Below, one piece after another: positions 7,282 to 12,288 of a DNA stretch of 12,288 nucleotides. Positions within the stretch are counted from its first letter, which is position 1. Each line of letters begins with the position of its first letter. The notes under the pieces are model-generated. The model saw only the letters and a program-made list of their open reading frames with translations, was not told the origin of the DNA and made no database searches. This stretch comes from Lachnospiraceae bacterium. Its GTDB lineage: Bacteria > Bacillota_A > Clostridia > Lachnospirales > Lachnospiraceae. The stretch is from assembly GCA_017632755.1 (NCBI GenBank), contig JAGBQU010000013.1, positions 1 to 12,288 of the forward strand, given 5' to 3'. Both the position numbers and the translations under genes were made by a program.

Positions 7282-7361
7282 TAGGTAATTGCGAAACTCC
7301 ATTTACGAAATTTAGATTGTACAGATTGCACAATCGAAACTTGCTTTTGCAAATGCCTAAA
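7282..7361. repeat. Intergenic inverted-repeat element, long form
   Basis: The 137-nt gap between the first and second acyltransferase genes holds an 80-nt element. Its left arm TAGGTAATTGCGAAA (7282-7296) can pair with its right arm TTTTGCAAATGCCTA (7345-7359) at 14 of 15 positions, two being G-U. Inside lies a second perfect 6-bp stem, GATTGT (7315-7320) with ACAATC (7330-7335). The left arm shares GTAATTGCGAAA exactly with the short form at 1825-1836, and the right arm is close to 1853-1867. Different inner lengths with conserved ends suggest a small non-autonomous mobile repeat or a conserved RNA structure. No T-run follows either arm. Confidence 0.62.
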
Positions 7362-7386
7362 GTATTATGGGAAAGGGAGGAGATCG

Positions 7387-8478
7387 ATGCGAAAAGCTTA
7401 TGTGGATATCATCAAGTGTCTGGCAATCTTCATCGTTTTAATGAATCATATCGGTCTCATCATCCCGTTTGTCAGTTCTTTTGGCGGTATGTTTTATGTA
7501 CCGGTCTTTTTTGTTCTGGCAGGTTATACATACCATGCCCGCGAGGAGCGGTTTGGAAGATTTGCGGTGAAAAAGGCACGCAGGCTTTTAGTGCCATATC
7601 TGACAGCAAACATCGTGTGCTTTTGCTTATTCCTGATACGCGATCTGCTTGCGGGGCAGTTTGGAAAAGAGAGCATGATGTCTCTTTTTGGAATCCTGTA
7701 TTCGCGCTACAGCCTTTATTCTCCCTATCTTGCCCCTGCGAATGAGCCGCTCTTTATGACGATCCAGAACTCTCCAACATGGTTTCTTACCGCACTGTTC
7801 TTGTCATATCTGTTGTTTGCACTGGTCCTTCGAGGCGCGAAACGCTTTGAGAGCGGAAAGGGAGAAACACTGACCTTACTTGCCTCGGCTGCGCTTTGTC
7901 TTTTTGCAGGTGTACTGCTTCATTATTTTTGCCCCATTCTTTTGCCGTGGAGTATGGAATGCATTCCGCTCTTTGCAGTGTATATGCTTGCAGGTTATTT
8001 TTTCCAAAGAGTGGATATCTGTGAGAAAGTGTGGGGAAAGGGAAAGATCGTGAGCTGCTTTGTGCTCACCGCGCTTGCGCTGCTTGTATGGGGAGGGTAT
8101 TGCTTTGTCGGTTCTGCCAATATCTCGGTCGGATATTTCGGTGCATATGTGGTGCCGGGGCTTATAAATGGGATTACCTCTTCGTTGCTGGTACTTTTGC
8201 TTGCGTTTCGGTTGGATCACGCGCCGGGATTGCTATCCGCAGTAGGACAAGATACCCTTCCGATCCTGTGTTATCATCTGCCCGTCTTTTTGATTTTGCA
8301 GACCATCATTCAGGCACTCTTTCCGGGGCAATGGCAGGATCCAGTGTCGGGAATGCTTTTGCGGGTTTTGATCGTGCTTGTGACGGTATGCGGCATCGTG
8401 CTGGCAGACAGATGGGTGCTGCCGCGGCTGTTTGGAAAGGAGGGGCTGATTCATGGCAGAAAGAGACAGGCATCTTGA
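7387..8478 (+). CDS. Acyltransferase 3 family membrane protein (fucose 4-O-acetylase-like)
   Basis: A 363-residue polytopic membrane protein of the acyltransferase-3 superfamily, nearer to the COG3594-type branch than the first of the three. The N-terminal helix YVDIIKCLAIFIVLMNH (5-21) supplies the conserved aspartate D7, K10 and histidine H21. VPVFFVLAGYTYH (38-50) is the second conserved block, KKARRLLVPYL (62-72) the basic block, and NSPTWFLTALFLSYLLF (128-144) the W-F-L block. About 10 helices are visible. The probable role is transfer of an acetyl group to a sugar hydroxyl during surface glycan assembly. GGGAGG at 7375-7380 lies 6 nt before the ATG. The gene follows a 137-nt gap with inverted repeats, so it may be expressed differently from the genes before it. 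Its end overlaps the next gene by 26 nt. Confidence 0.86.
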   Translation: MRKAYVDIIKCLAIFIVLMNHIGLIIPFVSSFGGMFYVPVFFVLAGYTYHAREERFGRFAVKKARRLLVPYLTANIVCFCLFLIRDLLAGQFGKESMMSLFGILYSRYSLYSPYLAPANEPLFMTIQNSPTWFLTALFLSYLLFALVLRGAKRFESGKGETLTLLASAALCLFAGVLLHYFCPILLPWSMECIPLFAVYMLAGYFFQRVDICEKVWGKGKIVSCFVLTALALLVWGGYCFVGSANISVGYFGAYVVPGLINGITSSLLVLLLAFRLDHAPGLLSAVGQDTLPILCYHLPVFLILQTIIQALFPGQWQDPVSGMLLRVLIVLVTVCGIVLADRWVLPRLFGKEGLIHGRKRQAS

Positions 8479-9532
8479 TGCGGTGAAAGGTTTCGCTATT
8501 TTGATTGTCATGCTGGGACATTGCATCGGGCGAAATCATATGAATGACCCCTATCTAAACGATGCTATTTTGACCGTACAGATGCCACTGTTTATGATGG
8601 TGAGCGGGTACGCGGGAGGTCTCGGAAAGCGGGAGATCGCCACAGTCAGGGATTTTTGCCATATGCAAAAGAAACGGGCAGTGGCCTATCTGCTTCCATT
8701 TTTTTCCTGGGTTTTTGTTGTCTGCATCTTCCGGACTTCGATGCAGAATCCGTTTGTGGAGTGTTATCGAGTGCTCTTTCGGATTGACAGCGGTCTGTGG
8801 TTTCTGCTCACGCTGTTTTTGATCCAGTGCATGATTTCCGTTGTCATCTTGTTGGTCAATGCTGTTGTGACGCATTTTCACAGATCAAAACGAGGGCTTT
8901 TCCCTGCCGTGCTTTTTGCGGTTTTGACGGCGATCGTATATCTGCTGTGCCTGCTTTGGGCGAGAACGGGATCCACCTTTTTGGGACCGTATTTTATCGT
9001 ACAGTATATGCCTTTTTATGTGGTGGGATATCTGTTGAGTCACTATGTGATGTGCTGGCTTTTGGGGGAACCGGCCGTATGGTCGGAGCGTATGCAGAGT
9101 TTTATAAAAAAGCATGGGAATAAGGTGATATGGTGTTTCTGGGGAGTGGCACTTTTTGGATTTATCGCGATGGTAATCCTGTTTGATCTGCAACAAAGGG
9201 ACAACGCGGCGCAGCAGCTGATGCAGATGTGTGCCGCATTTGCGGGCAGTTTTGTGTGCTTCTGGGGTGTCTATCATCTGCCGGCCGGGCATCGTTACGG
9301 ACTTTCCTTTATAGGACTTTATACATTGGAGATCTATGTCCTGCATTTCCGTTTTATCGATATGTTGGGCTTTAAGGACAAAGGACTTGCCGTCTACAGC
9401 CTTGAGGGGATAACGGCGATCCTCGTGACTTTTTTTGTTATCAGTATGATCAGTGGGATACTGATCTATGTGATCAAGAAGATCCGTTTTTTGGATCTGC
9501 TGCTATTTGGAAAGAATCGATATGAGAAGTGA
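8453..9532 (+). CDS. Acyltransferase 3 family membrane protein, third in the row
   Basis: A 359-residue polytopic protein with the same layout as the gene before it. HLDAVKGFAILIVMLGH (7-23) carries D9, K12 and the conserved H23. MPLFMMVSGYAGGLGKR (44-60) is the second block, KKRAVAYLLPF the basic block, and SGLWFLLTLFLIQ (113-125) the W-F-L block. About 10 helices can be counted. AAAGGAGG at 8436-8443 lies 9 nt before the ATG, inside the preceding frame, so translation is probably coupled. It shares the block order with its neighbour, but the two are clearly diverged, which favours different acceptors or positions over a recent duplication. It is the last gene of the plus-strand unit; a strong terminator hairpin begins 4 nt after its stop. 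Confidence 0.86.
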   Translation: MAERDRHLDAVKGFAILIVMLGHCIGRNHMNDPYLNDAILTVQMPLFMMVSGYAGGLGKREIATVRDFCHMQKKRAVAYLLPFFSWVFVVCIFRTSMQNPFVECYRVLFRIDSGLWFLLTLFLIQCMISVVILLVNAVVTHFHRSKRGLFPAVLFAVLTAIVYLLCLLWARTGSTFLGPYFIVQYMPFYVVGYLLSHYVMCWLLGEPAVWSERMQSFIKKHGNKVIWCFWGVALFGFIAMVILFDLQQRDNAAQQLMQMCAAFAGSFVCFWGVYHLPAGHRYGLSFIGLYTLEIYVLHFRFIDMLGFKDKGLAVYSLEGITAILVTFFVISMISGILIYVIKKIRFLDLLLFGKNRYEK

Positions 9533-9535
9533 TAT

Positions 9536-9565
9536 GGCAACGCAAAACTGCGTTGCCCACTTTTT
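9536..9565 (+). terminator. Rho-independent terminator at the operon end
   Basis: GGCAACGCA (9536-9544) and TGCGTTGCC (9549-9557) form a perfect 9-bp stem with an AAAC loop. CAC and then a run of five T (9561-9565) follow. It lies just after the last acyltransferase stop. On the minus strand the hairpin has no T-run, so it is best read as a plus-strand terminator. No clear separate terminator for the minus-strand gene is visible in 9533-9617. Confidence 0.85.
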
Positions 9566-9615
9566 GTCTGCGTCATTGACATGCGAAAAGAGGAAAAGTG
9601 CAAAACTGCGTGCCC
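9542..9615 (+). repeat. Short direct repeat flanking the convergent junction
   Basis: GCAAAACTGCGT occurs at 9542-9553, within the terminator hairpin, and again at 9600-9611, just beyond the stop of the minus-strand gene. Both copies run on into T-G-C-C-C or G-C-C-C, so about 16 positions match with one base of length difference. The second copy lacks the left stem arm and does not form the hairpin. Confidence 0.5.
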
Positions 9616-9617
9616 GG

Positions 9618-11654
9618 CTACCTCTGCAATATAAGGACGGCATCTTTGTAGTCCGTGGATGTGACAAAAACGCATTGATACGTTTCCTCGCCATAGCTGA
9701 CCGTCTCACCGATCTGTAATTCTTCTTTCTCTACCCACAATAAAATCTCCGGTGCATCCGGAACCATCTCGGGCGCGTCGAATCGCAGATGCGCAAGCCG
9801 GGCCTTGGGCATTTGCCCACGGAACATCAGCCATAGCGGATAATCATATCCGTCACCGGAGATGTTGACACCCAGCACAAAGGGACTTTCCGATTGTGGA
9901 ATGGTTTTGACATAATCGATCAGTTGTTGATAGGTTTCATACCGTTTGTTGTGCTCAAAATATCGTTCCGTCCGATGAGAGCATCCGTCCTCCAGATTGG
10001 CAAGTGCAGGTTCCATATTGTAGGTGATACTCGGGTAGGATAAGACACATCCTGCTGCGATCAGAAACAGGAGCAGACCCATTGTCATATGACCGTCTAC
10101 ATTGGAAAAACATCTTCCGAGCAGATTTGCGATCACTATGGTCATCATCGCAAGCGCCGGGAACATCAGACGTGTTCCCCAGGGCTGCCACCGAAGCAGC
10201 GCCATGATAAAGCCCAGGGAGAGCCATGCAGAGATCCCGAATCCGATCGAGAGTGCCGGATCCCCGGAGGAAATCCCTTGTGCCTGCCCTTTTTGGGGCG
10301 ATATTTTGCTCCTTATGAGGTGATATGGAATGTAGATCAGAAGGATCACCCCGCAAACGAGTGCAAGGTAGGTGACATAGGCACTTGGCGTGATGTCATG
10401 GGAATACATATTGTCGCCACGATTCATATGAACGATAAAATCAAAACCATGAAAGGAGATCGCCTCGTGATTTACCTGTACATGCAAAAGTGCTCCCGTG
10501 TGAATGGCTACCCGACACATAAAACCGTTGAGCGCATCGGAGAGATGCTGTGTGGTGAGCAGTGCCAGATTCTTGAGTATATTGACAATGATGTAGCTTA
10601 CATTTTTTGTGGCGACCATAATGTTGGAACTCGCGGTCTCCGGCATGATCTTTCCGCTTGAGAGATAATTGCGTACCAGAGATTCGCTGATGATGACAAG
10701 CATGGAAAATAGCGCCGTTACGGCGGATTTTATCAGCGACGGAAAGCGATCCCGGCGCCGGATCCGAACGATGATCAGCCAGGGCATGAACATGAGCATG
10801 GAAGCGCATACACTGGTCTTTGTGATAAAAGCGAGCCCCACAAGAATACCGATCCGGATCAGGTTTTCCAGCTCTATGCGGTCAAAGATCAGCTGCGGAC
10901 GGCGTATAAACCAGAGAAAGTAGTACAAAAACATGGCGAAGATGCTTGCTGCAAACAAGTCATTCTGTGTCGTGACGCTCTGAGAGATCGTCAGCGGCAT
11001 CGTCAGGAACAAAAATGCACCAAACATGGAAAAGGTCCTGCTTGTGCCAAGCAAACGTGCATTTCGATAGATGAATGCAGCGCAAAAGAGCATGGAGACA
11101 TATTGCAGAAAGTTGACAAAGGTGTCGCTTCCGCTAAGCAACATCATATGCAACAGATAGTACTCTGCCAACACCGGTGAGTAGAGCTGTCTGTCGATAT
11201 CGGTGACAAAATGATTCACGCTGCGCTGATCGATCCAATGCCCGATACGGCCGAGATGATAGGTCATGGAATCATAATTTGCCGGTACCGTGAACAGAGC
11301 ACCGACAAACAGGATCACACACAGGATCAGACAAAGGCCAAGCATGATATATTCGATCCATGTGCGGTTTCGGATGCTTTTTTTGATATTTGCAAAGAAC
11401 TTTTTCAGATCAGGCAGGGTCATTCCGAATCTTGCCACATAGACGGTTCCAAAAACGAAAATGGCAAGTGTCCAGCTGACAAAAATCCCGACACGTGTGC
11501 ACCATTTGAATAAACTCAGGAAATTGGTGATGCCGAGAACCAGAACTGCGAAGGTAAGGATGCTCCTTGCAAAAGCTTCAAAGGGATCCTCTTCGTTGGC
11601 TTTCCAGTGATATAGAAAAACAGTCAGAAATGCAAACATCAATATAAGTATCAT
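9618..11654 (-). CDS. Large GT-C (GT39/ArnT-like) membrane glycosyltransferase
   Basis: A 678-residue polytopic protein on the minus strand. After four N-terminal helices, the loop VPANYDSMTYHLGRIGHW (123-140) carries D128 in an N-Y-D-S-M-x-Y-H setting. This is typical of a GT39-like family in which the first-loop aspartate is catalytic. RQLYSPVLAEYYLLHM follows, as in those relatives. About 12-13 helices are visible, then a C-terminal extracytoplasmic region of roughly 120 residues. The likely reaction is transfer of a sugar from a polyprenyl-phosphate donor to an outer-face acceptor. The start is ATG at 11654-11652, with AAAGGAG 6 nt upstream; the GTG at 11678 lies upstream of that site and is not used. 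The gene converges on the polysaccharide operon and has its own promoter. Sugar and acceptor are unknown. Confidence 0.82.
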   Translation of the reverse strand: MILILMFAFLTVFLYHWKANEEDPFEAFARSILTFAVLVLGITNFLSLFKWCTRVGIFVSWTLAIFVFGTVYVARFGMTLPDLKKFFANIKKSIRNRTWIEYIMLGLCLILCVILFVGALFTVPANYDSMTYHLGRIGHWIDQRSVNHFVTDIDRQLYSPVLAEYYLLHMMLLSGSDTFVNFLQYVSMLFCAAFIYRNARLLGTSRTFSMFGAFLFLTMPLTISQSVTTQNDLFAASIFAMFLYYFLWFIRRPQLIFDRIELENLIRIGILVGLAFITKTSVCASMLMFMPWLIIVRIRRRDRFPSLIKSAVTALFSMLVIISESLVRNYLSSGKIMPETASSNIMVATKNVSYIIVNILKNLALLTTQHLSDALNGFMCRVAIHTGALLHVQVNHEAISFHGFDFIVHMNRGDNMYSHDITPSAYVTYLALVCGVILLIYIPYHLIRSKISPQKGQAQGISSGDPALSIGFGISAWLSLGFIMALLRWQPWGTRLMFPALAMMTIVIANLLGRCFSNVDGHMTMGLLLFLIAAGCVLSYPSITYNMEPALANLEDGCSHRTERYFEHNKRYETYQQLIDYVKTIPQSESPFVLGVNISGDGYDYPLWLMFRGQMPKARLAHLRFDAPEMVPDAPEILLWVEKEELQIGETVSYGEETYQCVFVTSTDYKDAVLILQR

Positions 11655-11660
11655 TGCGCT

Positions 11661-11667
11661 CTCCTTT
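11661..11667 (-). promoter_or_regulatory. Ribosome binding site that fixes the minus-strand gene start
   Basis: Read on the minus strand, AAAGGAG (11667-11661) lies 6 nt before ATG 11654. This selects that codon over the in-frame GTG at 11678, which would put the site inside the coding region. Confidence 0.75.
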
Positions 11668-11714
11668 ACAACTAACACGTGGCCGGCTCCGGATCATATC
11701 AGAAACCCGGCTGT

Positions 11715-11743
11715 ATTGTATCAAATATAAAAGGAGTTAGCAA
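11715..11743 (-). promoter_or_regulatory. Sigma-A-like promoter for the minus-strand glycosyltransferase
   Basis: On the minus strand TTGCTA (11743-11738) is followed after exactly 17 nt by TACAAT (11720-11715), preceded by GA. Transcription would begin near 11708, giving a leader of about 54 nt before the ATG at 11654. Its -35 box lies 7 nt from that of the divergent promoter. Confidence 0.6.
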
Positions 11744-11750
11744 GTGCGGC

Positions 11751-11779
11751 TTGTGTTAATAGAACCTGCGGTTTATAAT
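11751..11779 (+). promoter_or_regulatory. Sigma-A-like promoter for the right-edge gene
   Basis: TTGTGT (11751-11756), a 17-nt spacer, then a perfect TATAAT (11774-11779). Transcription would begin near 11786, about 17 nt before the ATG at 11803. The -35 box matches at only three positions, but the -10 box and spacing are ideal. Confidence 0.62.
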
Positions 11780-11802
11780 ACAAAAGGATTGAAACTGTTA
11801 CA

Positions 11803-12288
11803 ATGATAGAAATCATGGAGAAGTCAGAGAAGCGGAAAGAGATGGAGAAGCAGGAAGTATTGGAAAACAGAAAAGAATCAGAACGTTTAAACAGATCAAA
11901 ACGATCCGGGCGATCGGAAAGAACAGCTACAGTAGAAAAAACACACAAAACGATAAAAAGGCACTTTGCATGCGCTGCGGCGGCAATGCTCTATTGGCTT
12001 ATCACATTTTACACGGACACAAAGATCTTTACAGCTGAGCCGCTCAATATGAATTGTCTTCCGATCGATACCGGCATGACGGGACTTATGCACGTCCTTA
12101 CCAAGTTGTTGCTACTTGGTGTGCTCTTTGGCGTGGCGGAATTTCTGACATATGCATGGCGGCATAAACGAACGCTTCTTTTTCCGTTCTGCCTGTTTTT
12201 TATCATTTATCTGATCGGACTTTTGATCACCTATCCCGGATACTTTATGAGTGATGATCCGATCATCTTCGGATATGCCACAAGATAC
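11803..12288 (+). CDS. Membrane protein with charged N-terminus, 5' part only
   Basis: An open frame from ATG 11803 to the window edge gives 162 residues with no stop. Residues 1-54 are hydrophilic and rich in K, R, E and S (for example SEKRKEMEKQEVLENRKESE), likely a disordered or helical cytoplasmic tail. Three hydrophobic segments follow near 55-70, 94-118 and 124-148, and then YPGYFMSDDP (144-153). That last motif, a helix followed by Y-P-G-x-F and an aspartate pair, recalls the first outer loop of bacterial GT-C proteins such as those annotated DUF6020; this is tentative. The start is uncertain: AAAGGA at 11783-11788 is 14 nt from the first ATG and falls at the predicted transcript start, and in-frame ATGs at 11815 and 11842 are alternatives. 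It is divergent from the minus-strand glycosyltransferase. Confidence 0.7.
   Translation, partial: MIEIMEKSEKRKEMEKQEVLENRKESERLNRSKRSGRSERTATVEKTHKTIKRHFACAAAAMLYWLITFYTDTKIFTAEPLNMNCLPIDTGMTGLMHVLTKLLLLGVLFGVAEFLTYAWRHKRTLLFPFCLFFIIYLIGLLITYPGYFMSDDPIIFGYATRY

Noticed and set aside
7258..7361. CRISPR-like direct repeats
   Set aside because: There are only two identical 15-nt copies, an inverted third arm and no regular spacers or cas genes.
7341..7368. Promoter TTGCTT-16-TATTAT before the second acyltransferase
   Set aside because: Transcription would start at or within the ribosome site, and the boxes are built from the repeat arm itself, so the match is probably chance.
10089..10661. 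A 190-codon plus-strand open frame inside the minus-strand glycosyltransferase
   Set aside because: Antisense to a frame with a clear GT-C motif and regular membrane helices; no promoter or ribosome site supports it.
11655..11678. GTG at 11678 as the start of the minus-strand glycosyltransferase
   Set aside because: The AAAGGAG at 11667-11661 would then be inside the coding region, while it is ideally spaced for ATG 11654.

Overview
The window reads as part of a chromosomal cell-surface polysaccharide locus of a Gram-positive Clostridia, most likely a Lachnospiraceae-type bacterium. The basis is moderate GC, strong AGGAGG-type ribosome sites, the family mix and the general protein character. 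The taxon is an inference; no rRNA or other marker is present.

Positions 1-9532 hold nine plus-strand genes packed like one transcription unit. In order they are: the 3' part of a membrane GT-C glycosyltransferase-like protein (cut by the left edge); a family 2 glycosyltransferase; a radical SAM/SPASM enzyme; RmlD (dTDP-4-dehydrorhamnose reductase); a Gpi18-like polytopic glycosyltransferase; a shortened, motif-poor paralogue of it; and three consecutive membrane acyltransferase-3 proteins. Five of the eight junctions overlap or have a gap of 15 nt or less. Three are wider (105, 84 and 137 nt), and two of these carry related inverted repeats. A perfect 9-bp hairpin with a T-run ends the unit at 9536-9565.

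On the minus strand, 9618-11654 encodes a second large GT-C family protein (GT39/ArnT-like), convergent with the operon. Upstream of it, two sigma-A-like promoters lie back to back (11715-11743 minus, 11751-11779 plus). The plus promoter drives a membrane protein gene that starts near 11803 and runs off the right edge.

Together the genes suggest assembly of a rhamnose-containing glycan. RmlD makes the activated deoxysugar, the GT2 enzyme extends a lipid-linked precursor on the cytoplasmic side, GT-C proteins add sugars outside from polyprenyl-phosphate donors, and the acyltransferases add O-acyl groups across the membrane. The radical SAM protein may modify a sugar, lipid or peptide; its substrate cannot be read from sequence. 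The rmlA, rmlB and rmlC genes and the export/polymerisation genes are not in this window.

I found no tRNA, rRNA, CRISPR, phage or transposase gene. The points most worth following are the intergenic inverted-repeat family with its mutually exclusive pairing at 7258-7359, the degenerate GT-C paralogue, and the radical SAM/SPASM gene coupled to rmlD.
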